Origin: JAVBKB01 sp031554275
GTDB lineage: Bacteria; Bacillota; Bacilli; JARBTR01
DNA length: 8,174 bases
Direction: 5' to 3'
Assembly (NCBI GenBank): GCA_031554275.1
Contig: JAVBKB010000166.1
Coordinates: 1-8,174 of the forward strand
This document shows positions 1-6,392 of this stretch, piece by piece. How positions within the stretch are numbered: the first letter of the stretch is position 1; every line of letters starts with the position of its first letter. The notes under the pieces were generated by a model. The model made no database searches and was not told the DNA's origin. It saw nothing but the letters and a program-made list of their open reading frames with translations. Made by a program: the position numbers and the translations under genes.

Positions 1-78
1 TGATTTGTTGTTTGTGATGTAATACCTCACTGTTTCTCGTTTGAAGGCTTCATCATATCGACTTGCTTTATTTCCCAT
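1..78 (-). CDS. IS3-family transposase OrfA, N-terminal 26 codons (partial)
   Basis: The ATG is at 78-76 and the frame runs off the left edge. The visible peptide begins MGNKASRYDEAFKRETVRYY, the form of IS3/IS150-group OrfA proteins, in which a short basic N-terminus leads into a helix-turn-helix that binds the element's ends. OrfA is normally joined to the DDE integrase OrfB by programmed frameshifting; that part is outside the window. A purine-rich AAAGGGGTG lies 7 bases before the ATG and serves as ribosome binding site. It is the only gene here clearly belonging to a mobile element. Function is assigned from the short N-terminus and the adjacent IS-like end. Confidence 0.7.
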   Translation of the reverse strand, partial: MGNKASRYDEAFKRETVRYYITNNKS

Positions 79-102
79 TTTCGACACCCCTTTGATATTC
101 TT

Positions 103-111
103 ATTATATCA
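103..111 (-). promoter_or_regulatory. Extended -10 promoter for the IS OrfA
   Basis: On the minus strand TGATATAAT (111-103) gives a perfect TATAAT preceded by TGN, an extended -10. It lies 24 bases before the OrfA ATG. No good -35 is seen at 17 bases, which extended -10 promoters can tolerate. This is a normal arrangement for an IS3-family left end. Confidence 0.45.
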
Positions 112-140
112 ATCTGTGTCTACTTTTTAGTCTAGCACCA

Positions 141-176
141 AATCACCGCTAGAATAATCATTCTTTTTTTTAACAT
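141..176 (-). pseudogene. Possible small exported-protein gene cut by the IS (12-codon remnant)
   Basis: On the minus strand an ATG at 176-174 opens MLKKRMIILAVI up to the proposed IS tip. Two or three basic residues followed by a hydrophobic run is the shape of a signal peptide or lipoprotein leader. GGTGAG lies 9 bases before the ATG, and a sigma-A-like promoter lies about 140 bases upstream (317-344). Continuing into the IS the frame stops at once (W, C, stop). The inference is that the IS inserted early in this gene and the rest lies beyond its far end. The remnant is too short to assign a family, and chance cannot be excluded. Confidence 0.3.
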
Positions 177-316
177 ACGCCACCGCTCACCATCTTTAAA
201 AAATTATAGAAATACACTTTTAACAAGAACGAGTCTGATAATTTACATTTCGTAGTTTACAGATCAATATAGCACAATGAACAAAATTGGGTAATTTACC
301 AATATTGTAATCTAAC

Positions 317-344
317 AATATACTCTAAAAGTATTCTCTGTCAA
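317..344 (-). promoter_or_regulatory. Sigma-A-type promoter pointing left
   Basis: On the minus strand a perfect TTGACA (344-339) is followed after 16 bases by TATATT (322-317). It points towards the interrupted gene at 176 and the IS, leaving a leader of roughly 135 bases. A dyad of ATATTGT and ACAATAT arms (302-308 and 315-321, 6 bases apart) overlaps the -10 box and could be an operator, although the region is very AT-rich. Confidence 0.5.
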
Positions 345-423
345 TAATTTTTCGAAAAATTCAGAAAGCTATTGATTTGGCAAGCCGGTTTGTTTGTTGA
401 TTAAATTTTTCTAAATAATTGAA

Positions 424-491
424 AAAGCAATGTACTTGAACTCATAGGTGCTGGATACCGATCCGACATTTATGGGTTCACACATTGCTTT
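424..491 (-). terminator. Large two-part hairpin, candidate terminator of the regulator unit
   Basis: AAAGCAATGT (424-433) pairs perfectly with ACATTGCTTT (482-491). After a small internal loop TGAACTCATA (437-446) pairs with TATGGGTTCA (471-480) with one G-U type pair. The apical 24 bases hold a further GGAT/ATCC helix. On the minus strand the stem ends in TTTTTC, a short U tract, about 155 bases downstream of the HTH stop codon; on the plus strand it is followed by GTTCTTCT. It may terminate transcription from either side. The size and internal loop are unusual for a simple terminator, so a structured RNA is an alternative. Confidence 0.4.
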
Positions 492-646
492 GTTCTTCTA
501 CCAATCATGTGACTAATCATAGCAGTTACCCTCGTGATTAAATCTGTTGGGGTTAAGAAAGTTTGAATTTCCTTAAGATTCGGCTAACATCTCGCTACAT
601 AATTTCAAGTGTTTCTTGATTTTCTTCATTGCCTAGCGAATCACAA

Positions 647-874
647 TTACTCCTGAATTTCTGTATCATTTTCCATCTCGTAAGCAAGGATATCACCTGG
701 CTGACAATCCAGCGCCTTGCAAATAGCTGCCAATGTCGAAAGCCTAATTGCCTTCGCCTTTCCATTCTTCAAAATAGAAAGATTAGCCATCGTGATTCCC
801 ACTCGCTCCGAAAGCTCGGTTACGCTCATTTTCCTTTTTGCCAACATCACATCTATATTAATAATAATCGACAT
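647..874 (-). CDS. Cro/CI-type helix-turn-helix regulator (YozG-like), 75 aa
   Basis: This is a small DNA-binding protein of the xenobiotic-response-element type. Residues about 16-40 form the helix-turn-helix (MSVTELSERVGITMANLSIL), followed by the typical C-terminal helices with TLAAICKALDCQPGDIL. It closely resembles the B. subtilis YozG type, which pairs with a DUF2975 membrane protein, as here. The start is set at ATG 874 because GAGG (886-883) lies 8 bases upstream and the family begins at this point; the in-frame GTG at 883 and ATG at 880 lie inside the ribosome binding site. That site overlaps the ancestral TGA (887-885) of the upstream gene, which implies the pair was translationally coupled. 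The target genes are unknown; autoregulation of the two-gene unit is an inference. Confidence 0.88.
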   Translation of the reverse strand: MSIIINIDVMLAKRKMSVTELSERVGITMANLSILKNGKAKAIRLSTLAAICKALDCQPGDILAYEMENDTEIQE

Positions 875-884
875 TTTCATCACC

Positions 885-1364
885 TCAAACTGTTAAATCA
901 TTTTCAGATTTTATATCAATTGCATCTTTTAAAAGCTTCTGTAGCACAGCAGCAAAGACCGCCACTGCTTAGGATGCCAGAATAAAGCACATGCCTATGA
1001 GGATGACTCCTGGTGCGTCTTCTTCTTCCGCAACAACATAGAAAAGTGGCATGGCAAGCACATATAATAAGCTGATAATGATTGCACATGTTTTGATATT
1101 TTTGAGTGCTTTAACTGATAGGTTTGAGAATGCCTTGTTCTTGTCGATGTAATGTAAAAGCCTAAATGTCTGGTAGAGCGCTACAAAAAAAGTGAATGCC
1201 ATGACATATACACCTAACAACATCGGCCACTGTAAATATTTAATTCCTATAAATTCTACCGCCAAATCATGCGTGATCTCTGGCATGGCAAAGATACAAA
1301 TTGCAAGAACAGGCACCCCCAACAAAATCACCATTAACTTTAGAAAAAGCGTTTCGCGTTGCAT
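885..1364 (-). pseudogene. DUF2975 membrane protein (YoaS-like) with in-frame TAA at codon 132
   Basis: The frame opens at ATG 1364 with GAGGTG 6 bases upstream and runs 131 codons to a TAA at 969-971. Reading on in the same frame gives 27 more residues, starting AVAVFAAVLQKLLKDAI and ending SENDLTV before TGA at 885-887. The total of 159 residues fits the YoaS/DUF2975 length. Hydrophobic segments lie at about 8-27, 45-68, 90-112 and 118-142; the stop falls inside the fourth. YoaS-like proteins are integral membrane proteins of unknown function found next to a small HTH protein. One substitution (for example TTA or TCA to TAA) explains the defect. A shortened three-helix protein could still be made, so loss of function is inferred. 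Confidence 0.8.
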
Positions 1365-1398
1365 ATTAACACCTCATTAATTATTATTGTACAAATCA

Positions 1399-1427
1399 AA
1401 TTTAACAGATTTTTTATCGTTTTACAA
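1399..1427 (-). promoter_or_regulatory. Candidate promoter of the DUF2975-HTH unit
   Basis: On the minus strand TTGTAA (1427-1422) is followed after 17 bases by TAAATT (1404-1399), preceded by TGT as in an extended -10. The ATG of the DUF2975 gene is 34 bases further on. Each box matches 4 of 6 consensus bases. A better isolated TATAAT at 1459-1454 lacks a -35 at a usable distance. An ACAATA/TATTGT dyad with a 6-base spacer (1424-1441) overlaps the -35 box and could be an operator. Confidence 0.35.
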
Positions 1428-1569
1428 TAAAATTATATTGTTAAATGATATTTATTATACTCAAATAGTGAAATAGTATTGAAAGTATTTTCAAGAAAGA
1501 GCACACTTCTTTGCATTAATCTACATTGAAACAAACGGAGTTTGACATCAGGCATAATTGTGACTCATG

Positions 1570-1616
1570 AAAAAACTACTCATGGAGTGTTGAAATCAAC
1601 ACTCTATGGGTAGTTT
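1570..1616 (-). terminator. Intrinsic terminator of the acyl-CoA carboxylase operon
   Basis: On the minus strand a 20-bp stem (arms 1616-1597 and 1592-1573) with two G-U pairs closes a 4-base loop and runs directly into TTTTTT (1575-1570). On the plus strand the same hairpin is followed by ATCATTGC without a U tract, so the terminator works leftward. It lies about 185 bases after the stop of the small AtuA-like gene, the last gene of the operon. Confidence 0.85.
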
Positions 1617-1800
1617 ATCATTGCTGATTCGTAACTAAGAATCTGAACTTTTCTGATCGCGAAATCAGGATAAGCCTATAGAAGGGGAATGAATTCATAG
1701 TGCTCGATTGTATCATGCGTGAGGTTGCGTATACTTTTCATCCAACTTCATCACCGCATTTGTTGTAGATTTTTTTAATAATTAGATTATCGCAAATTTG

Positions 1801-2118
1801 TTAGTGCTCTACTTCAATCTTCATCCGAAGAATTGCTGCACCCATTGTCTTCCCCAAATTATCAAGTCTTAGCGCGGATGAAGCGCCTCCACCCAGTGCA
1901 TCTTTTAGAATAAATTTCAGGGCATGATAGTTTGGTATTTCGTATCGAATAACATCGCCTTGCACGATACTTTGAAAAAACTCTTTCACATCTTCTGCTG
2001 AAATCTGGGTTATCATCGCTTGATATACTTTCTCATTTCGTGCAAAGATCGTGATATCGGAGTCATTCCCCTTATCACCACAGCGCACTTGAACAAGCTC
2101 CTTTAGCTGTACAAGCAT
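1801..2118 (-). CDS. Small AtuA-like ferredoxin-fold protein, 105 aa
   Basis: This matches the domain found at the C-terminus of longer AtuA proteins such as those of Pseudomonas, here as a separate protein. Visible features are an N-terminal VQVRCGDKGNDSDITIFA (about 9-26), where CGDKGN is the family signature, and a central NYHALKFILKDALGGGASSA (about 63-82), the other conserved block. No signal peptide or membrane segment is present, so it should be cytosolic. The ATG directly follows the TAA of the AtuA gene with no gap, and GAGGTGG lies inside the last AtuA codons, so the two are translationally coupled and probably form one complex. The biochemical role of the family is not established; a role in branched or terpenoid acyl-CoA catabolism is inferred from context. 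Confidence 0.85.
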   Translation of the reverse strand: MLVQLKELVQVRCGDKGNDSDITIFARNEKVYQAMITQISAEDVKEFFQSIVQGDVIRYEIPNYHALKFILKDALGGGASSALRLDNLGKTMGAAILRMKIEVEH

Positions 2119-3465
2119 TTAATCCACCTCTACAACGATATTTTGATCAATTATTTCTTTAGGTACTAGAATTGGGCAAATACCCAGCAATTCTCTTGGT
2201 TTTTGTGCACCCCCACCGGCAGTGAAAGGCGGACCACTTAGTGTCAAGGCATTCATTATTTTACCTAATTTCTCCGCTTCATGTCTGCTCTCCACATGAA
2301 TGGCGATTCGGAGAAACACCTCATTTAGCTCAGCTGAGTTTGACGCTAATACCCCTTGTAATGAATTATGCCCCAGGTAAGAAACGTCAATATTTTTATA
2401 GTGTACATCCGCTCGGTTTAAATGCTCTTGAACGATTTCAGCGGTCCGCTGCGCCTTTTCCAATGCATCTGGCCAACAGTAACCTCTTGTTGCCTCACCC
2501 ATAAATCCATTTGCATAACCAATTAGTGCTTTATACATCTGTGGGGCAGGTTTACCCATTGTTCCATACACACGAACTTGGTTCTCGCCAATATCTTCTA
2601 ACTGAGTGCTAGCAATATTAACAACTACTTCGGGTAATACATAATGGAAAGGATCATGAATTTCGTATAACAACTGCTCCTTTAAAGTATCTCTACTTAC
2701 TAAGCCACCCGAATTCGGAACCTTGGTGATTACAGCCTCACCGCTTTCATCTACTTCAGCGATTGGATAACCAATATCCATGAAGTCTATCGATTTCCAA
2801 TCACCACTAAAGTTCCCTCCAACAGCCTGACCTGAACATTCCAGCAGGTGCCCAATTGTCATCGCTTTTGCTAGCAGATCCCAATCATCCCATTGCCAAC
2901 CAAATTCATAGATCATTGGTGCTGCAAATTGTGCTGCATCCGTTGTTCTGCCTGAGATAACGATATCAGCGCCTCGTGATAGCGCATCAACTAATGGCTT
3001 CGCACCAAGGTAGGCATTTGCAAACCGAATTTCGTGTGCTAGAGGATCGAAAGCACGCCCACTTTGCATATTAATGAAAAGTTCTTGCTCAGTTAATACA
3101 CCTATTTGATCCATCAAGTCATCACCAGCAACAACTGCAACCTTTAGATCCAATCCCAAATCCTTTACGACTTGCTGCACTGCCCTCTTGGCACTATGGG
3201 GATTGACGCCACCTGCATTGGTCAGGATTTTGATCCCTTTTTCCTTGCAAATAGGCAGTAACTGCTGCATGAATGGCACAAGGTCCTTTGCAAAACCACC
3301 ATCAGCGTTTTTTTGTCGATCCTTTTGCAGAATCGCCATCGTTAATTCTGCAAGTGCATCAAAACACAAGTATTGAATATTCCCCTCGCGAGCAGATTTG
3401 ATCGCAGGCCAAATCGAATCGCCATAATATCCTGTAGCCGCGCCAATTCGAATCTTTTTTGACAT
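2119..3465 (-). CDS. atuA: AtuA-family protein (DUF1446), 448 aa
   Basis: AtuA-family proteins are named after the acyclic terpene utilisation cluster of pseudomonads; their reaction is unresolved. Family marks are the N-terminal IRIGAATGYYGDSIWPA (about 5-21), TNAGGVNP (82-89), VVAGDDL (111-117), DIVISGRTTDAAQFAAPMIY (167-186), CSGQAVGGNFSGDW (210-223) and a C-terminal SGPPFTAGGGAQKPRE. The start is ATG 3465, with AAAGGA just upstream; an earlier in-frame start at 3495 would add ten residues encoded partly by the neighbouring repeat and is rejected. Pseudomonas AtuA is longer because it includes the ferredoxin-fold domain, which is encoded separately here by the next gene. The gene follows the carboxyltransferase after 234 bases holding repeat copy A. 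It probably acts on the carboxylated or hydrated acyl-CoA, which is an inference from the neighbours. Confidence 0.9.
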   Translation of the reverse strand: MSKKIRIGAATGYYGDSIWPAIKSAREGNIQYLCFDALAELTMAILQKDRQKNADGGFAKDLVPFMQQLLPICKEKGIKILTNAGGVNPHSAKRAVQQVVKDLGLDLKVAVVAGDDLMDQIGVLTEQELFINMQSGRAFDPLAHEIRFANAYLGAKPLVDALSRGADIVISGRTTDAAQFAAPMIYEFGWQWDDWDLLAKAMTIGHLLECSGQAVGGNFSGDWKSIDFMDIGYPIAEVDESGEAVITKVPNSGGLVSRDTLKEQLLYEIHDPFHYVLPEVVVNIASTQLEDIGENQVRVYGTMGKPAPQMYKALIGYANGFMGEATRGYCWPDALEKAQRTAEIVQEHLNRADVHYKNIDVSYLGHNSLQGVLASNSAELNEVFLRIAIHVESRHEAEKLGKIMNALTLSGPPFTAGGGAQKPRELLGICPILVPKEIIDQNIVVEVD

Positions 3466-3484
3466 GATATTTTCCTTTCTTCTT

Positions 3485-3660
3485 GGCTGTACCAAGAAAG
3501 TGTTGATTATTCAATGAATTGCGCACGAAACTCAAATCATCAGAAAACCCTCCATATCCTTGATATAGCATGTGGCAAAGGTAGCCTCACTTCTTCGCTT
3601 ATCAATTCCTGTTGACCTTTCAGAGTTTTCCAATATTTCGAGTCGCCAACACTTCGTGAG
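3485..3660. repeat. Dispersed repeat, copy A, between carboxyltransferase and atuA
   Basis: About 175 bases that align with copy B (6199-6387). Shared blocks in order on the plus strand are ACCAAGAAAGTGTTGATT, AAATCATCAGAAA, TCCTTGATAT, CCTCACTTCTTCGC and a right end CAACACTTC. The left 115 bases are strongly conserved; the right third has diverged. The ends are inverted (AGAAAGTGTTG at 3495-3505 against CAACACTTC at 3647-3655), as in a small non-autonomous element. It holds no convincing gene. Its edge is about 20 bases from the atuA start, just upstream of the ribosome binding site. Confidence 0.75.
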
Positions 3661-3699
3661 GACACTGTCTTCTTTTATTACTTAACCCTATATTCAAAG

Positions 3700-5241
3700 T
3701 CATACTGGATTAACTGGATGTTTTCGCTCCTTAGAGCAATGATAATTAGCTCCATATACCGCAAATCGCTTCACTAATTCTTCTCGCAAAGAATTTGCAG
3801 AGACAATTCCATCAACAACCATTTCTGATGCGAGGCGATATAGTTGAATATCTTCACGATATTCTTCACGCTTTTGCTTAATAAATGCTTGCTTTTCCTG
3901 GTCTGGCAATGCCGCAATTTTGTTAGCATATACCGCATTCACTGCTGCTTCTGGTCCCATTACTGCAATCTGGGCGGAAGGCAAAGCCAAGCAGCAATCG
4001 GGTTCAAAAGCTGGACCTGCCATGGCATAAAGCCCCGCTCCATAGGCTTTTCGCACAATCACGGAGATTTTCGGAACGGTTGCTTCTGACATTGCTGCAA
4101 TCATTTTGGCACCATGGCGAATGATTCCTGCTTGTTCCACTTTAGAACCAATCATAAAGCCTGGTACATCTGCAAGGAAAAGCAGTGGAATATGAAAAGC
4201 ATCGCAAAGCGCAATGAACCTTGCAGCTTTGTCTGCCGAATCATGAAATAGCACACCACCCTTAATCATTGGCTGATTCGCAAGAATACCAATAGCTTCA
4301 CCATTTATTCGTGCCAAACCAGTAATCAATTCGCCTGCGAACAACTTTTTAATTTCAAAAAAAGAATTTTCATCAACAATATATTGAAGCAAATCGGTCA
4401 TATTGAATGGTGTATTTTGATTTTCGGGTATTATCTCCGCTAGCTTTTTCTCGAAAAATTTTGGTGGTTTTGCTTCAACAACTGGTGGCTTTGATAAACA
4501 ATTCGCAGGAAAAAACATCAGATAGTCACGCGCCAAATTGATTGCATGCACTTCATCTGTTGCGAGTACATCTCCACAACCAGAAACCGAACAATGCATT
4601 CTTGCGCCACCCATTTCCTCAAGTGTTACCTTCTCGCCAATCACCATTTCCGCCATTCTGGGAGAACCCAAATACATGGATGCGTTTCCATCCACCATGA
4701 TCACCAGATCACAAAAAGCTGGTATATATGCACCTCCAGCAGCAGATGGTCCAAACAAGACGCAAACCTGTGGTATTTTCCCAGATAACCTAACTTGGTT
4801 GTGAAAAATCTTGCCTGCACCACGACGGCCAGGAAACATCTCGATTTGATCGGTGATGCGTGCACCTGCTGAATCAACAAAATAAACTAGCGGAATACGT
4901 AGCTTTTCGGCTGTTTCCTGCATTCGAATGATTTTTTCAACTGTGCGTGCTCCCCAAGAACCCGCTTTAACTGTAGAATCATTCGCAATCACACATATGT
5001 CTTGACCACCCACTCTGCCGATCATCGTTACCACACCATCTGCAGGTAAATCCTCACTCAGGCAATTTGCAAACGGGGCATCCTCTAAATAACTGCCCTC
5101 GTCAAACAAAAGCTTAAGTCTCTCCCTCACAAACAATTTCCCTTGTTCAGCATTCTTGAGATGATATTTCTCAGCACCACCTTGACGTATTCGCTCAAGA
5201 TGGGTATAAAGCGTTTCTGAAAATTTGTTTTGATCTGACAA
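3700..5241 (-). CDS. yngE: Acyl-CoA carboxylase carboxyltransferase subunit, 513 aa
   Basis: This subunit transfers CO2 from carboxybiotin to an acyl-CoA and works with the carrier and carboxylase encoded upstream. It has both crotonase-fold halves of the family: the N-terminal oxyanion site GPSAAGGAYIPAFCD (about 164-178) after DSAGARITDQIEMFPGRRGA (123-142), and the C-terminal site RKAYGAGLYAMAGPAF (397-412). The YGAG-Y-M form is nearer to methylcrotonyl/geranyl-CoA carboxylase than to propionyl-CoA carboxylase. Length is normal for an undivided beta subunit. The start is TTG 5241, with GGAGG (5254-5250) 8 bases upstream; a TTG at 5256 overlaps that site. The hydratase gene ends 85 bases before it. 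B. subtilis YngE is the likely counterpart. The acyl-CoA substrate cannot be read from the sequence. Confidence 0.92.
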   Translation of the reverse strand: MSDQNKFSETLYTHLERIRQGGAEKYHLKNAEQGKLFVRERLKLLFDEGSYLEDAPFANCLSEDLPADGVVTMIGRVGGQDICVIANDSTVKAGSWGARTVEKIIRMQETAEKLRIPLVYFVDSAGARITDQIEMFPGRRGAGKIFHNQVRLSGKIPQVCVLFGPSAAGGAYIPAFCDLVIMVDGNASMYLGSPRMAEMVIGEKVTLEEMGGARMHCSVSGCGDVLATDEVHAINLARDYLMFFPANCLSKPPVVEAKPPKFFEKKLAEIIPENQNTPFNMTDLLQYIVDENSFFEIKKLFAGELITGLARINGEAIGILANQPMIKGGVLFHDSADKAARFIALCDAFHIPLLFLADVPGFMIGSKVEQAGIIRHGAKMIAAMSEATVPKISVIVRKAYGAGLYAMAGPAFEPDCCLALPSAQIAVMGPEAAVNAVYANKIAALPDQEKQAFIKQKREEYREDIQLYRLASEMVVDGIVSANSLREELVKRFAVYGANYHCSKERKHPVNPV

Positions 5242-5326
5242 GCTGTTTTCCTCCAAAATTATTTTGCTTTGGTGACGCTATAAAATTTCAAATATTAGCT
5301 CCGAAATTTTATCAGAATCACTGCTT

Positions 5327-6148
5327 TCAGCTGTTTCTCTCAATTGATAATGCCGTTAAAATCACGAAGTATTTCCCAGTAAATAATGGGTTTCTTTTTT
5401 CTTTAAATGCTTGCAGCCCTTCTAGTCGATCGCTTGAAGCAATCGTGATTTCATATGCCTGTTCTTCAATAATAAGTCCTTCAGCGATATCACTGTCAAA
5501 GCCATTTTCAATCGCACGTTTTGCTTGTCTGACAGCAATGGGCGCATTCTTTGCTATTTGCTCGGCAATTCGAACTGCTTGACCAAGTAGCGCTTCAGGT
5601 GACGCAATATGTTCGATTAAACCAATTTCTAGTGCTTCATCTGCACTAACCTTCCTAGCTGTGTAAATGAGATCCTTGGCTCGCCCGATTCCAACTAACC
5701 TTGGCAACCTTTGGGTTCCACCTGCACCAGGAATAATGCCAACGGCCGTTTCTGTCAAACCGAAAACAGCCTTGTTAGAAGCAATTCGAATATCGCAAGC
5801 GATTGCGAGTTCTGTACCTCCTCCAAGTGCAACACCATTGATTGCAGCAACAATTGGACATGGAAACGAGGCAATCGCATTGATTGTTTTGCGAATAAGT
5901 GAAAGTGTTGATCGCACTTGTTCTATATCCATTCCAAGTCGCTCTTTGAGGTCAGCACCTGCACAAAAATACTTTGTGCCAACTCCCGTAATGATGAGGC
6001 ACCGAACCGATTGATCCGACCGACAATTGATTAATACTTGATACAATTCTTCTAGAAGTCTCACTGATAAAGCATTCGCAGCTTCTGGGCGACTTAACGT
6101 GATTAGTACGATCTCATTACTTAGCCGTGATTCCAAGACGTGTTCCAT
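5327..6148 (-). CDS. yngF: Enoyl-CoA hydratase/isomerase family protein, 273 aa
   Basis: This crotonase-fold enzyme adds water to a 2-enoyl-CoA, here probably the product of the carboxylase, as methylglutaconyl-CoA hydratases and AtuE do. The oxyanion-hole segments FCAGADLKER (61-70) and NGVALGGGTELA (104-115) are intact. Both catalytic glutamates of hydratases are present, E113 in GGGTELA and E133 in FGLTETAVGIIPGAGGTQRL, so it should be a true hydratase. Family proteins usually end soon after the KRNPLFTGK-type motif (251-259); this one has 14 more residues, YFVILTALSIERNS, which may be read-through of a lost stop codon. The start is ATG 6148 with a weak GGTGAT nearby. The nearest known relative is B. 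subtilis YngF. The upstream gap of 287 bases holds repeat copy B. Confidence 0.9.
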   Translation of the reverse strand: MEHVLESRLSNEIVLITLSRPEAANALSVRLLEELYQVLINCRSDQSVRCLIITGVGTKYFCAGADLKERLGMDIEQVRSTLSLIRKTINAIASFPCPIVAAINGVALGGGTELAIACDIRIASNKAVFGLTETAVGIIPGAGGTQRLPRLVGIGRAKDLIYTARKVSADEALEIGLIEHIASPEALLGQAVRIAEQIAKNAPIAVRQAKRAIENGFDSDIAEGLIIEEQAYEITIASSDRLEGLQAFKEKRNPLFTGKYFVILTALSIERNS

Positions 6149-6198
6149 ATATCACCATTTTCACAAAGGTTTTTGAAACTCGATATTGCTTTTTTAAG

Positions 6199-6387
6199 GC
6201 TGTGTACCAAGAAAGTGTTGATTTTTCAATATTGAATTGTGCTCGGAAACGCAAATCATCAGAAACCTATGTCCTTGATATCCATGACGGAAGAAATTAG
6301 TCCTCACTTCTTCGCCTAATTCTATTAACATTCACGGTTTCTGATAATTTAACTGCCATAATAATACTAGTTGTCAACACTTCTTGA
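6199..6387. repeat. Dispersed repeat, copy B, between biotin carrier and hydratase genes
   Basis: About 185 bases, the second copy of the repeat seen at 3485-3660, in the same orientation. The left inverted end is CCAAGAAAGTGTTGA (6207-6221) and the right end TCAACACTTCTTG (6374-6386); the two match except for one missing T, so the element could fold end to end. Like copy A it contains AAATCATCAGAAA, TCCTTGATAT and CCTCACTTCTTCGC. No gene is supported inside it. Confidence 0.75.
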
Positions 6388-6392
6388 ATAAC

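Larger units (their letters stand above)
1..140 (-). mobile_element. Left end of an IS3-family insertion sequence (partial)
   Basis: On the minus strand the element reads inward from about position 140 with TGGTGCTAGACTAAAAAG, then a promoter-like stretch and the start of an OrfA reading frame. Known IS3-family ends begin with TG, and the AAAAAGTAGACA block resembles the AAAAAGTTGGACA block in the end of IS150-type elements, at a similar distance from the tip. The element leaves the window on the left, so length, second gene and other end cannot be seen. The tip is placed at 140, but 137 (a second TG) is also possible. Confidence 0.65.
177..646. other. Gene-free stretch between the IS-interrupted gene and the HTH gene
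   Basis: This AT-rich interval of about 470 bases holds no supportable reading frame on either strand. It contains the leftward promoter at 317-344, the large hairpin at 424-491, and a weaker imperfect hairpin around 553-576 (TTAAGAAA against TTTCCTTAA). The remainder shows nothing recognisable. Confidence 0.6.
1365..1800. other. Intergenic stretch between the catabolic operon and the DUF2975 unit
   Basis: No reading frame is supported in these roughly 435 bases. From the right it holds about 185 bases of untranslated sequence after the last operon gene, then the intrinsic terminator (1570-1616), then an AT-rich stretch with the candidate promoter and dyad for the DUF2975 gene. Confidence 0.6.

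Noticed and set aside
424..491. tRNA-like or riboswitch reading of the hairpin
   Set aside because: It lacks an acceptor, D and T arm arrangement, and no known riboswitch core was recognised; a plain hairpin explains the pairing.
553..576. Hairpin TTAAGAAA/TTTCCTTAA as a terminator
   Set aside because: The stem is imperfect, low in GC and not followed by a U tract in either direction.
629..985. 118-aa plus-strand frame across the HTH gene
   Set aside because: It is antisense to the clear HTH gene and the pseudogene tail, with no family resemblance; it is a shadow.
1454..1459. Perfect TATAAT on the minus strand as the promoter of the DUF2975 gene
   Set aside because: The only TTGAAA upstream is 29 bases away and no TGN precedes it, so the closer pair at 1399-1427 is preferred.
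3466..3495. Upstream in-frame start adding ten residues to AtuA
   Set aside because: The extra residues are unlike the family, are encoded partly by repeat copy A, and the ribosome binding site points to ATG 3465.
3359..3571. 70-aa minus-strand frame overlapping the atuA start and repeat copy A
   Set aside because: It is a shadow of atuA in another frame joined to repeat sequence; the reading from copy B is not conserved as a protein and no ribosome binding site supports it.
4538..4804. Overlapping plus-strand frames inside the carboxyltransferase gene
   Set aside because: They are antisense to a fully conserved enzyme domain and have no family resemblance.
6340..6377. TTGACA at 6377-6372 on the minus strand as an internal promoter before the hydratase gene
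   Set aside because: No good -10 lies 16-18 bases downstream; the nearest, TTAAAT, is at 19 bases. The TTGACA is also explained by the inverted end of repeat copy B.
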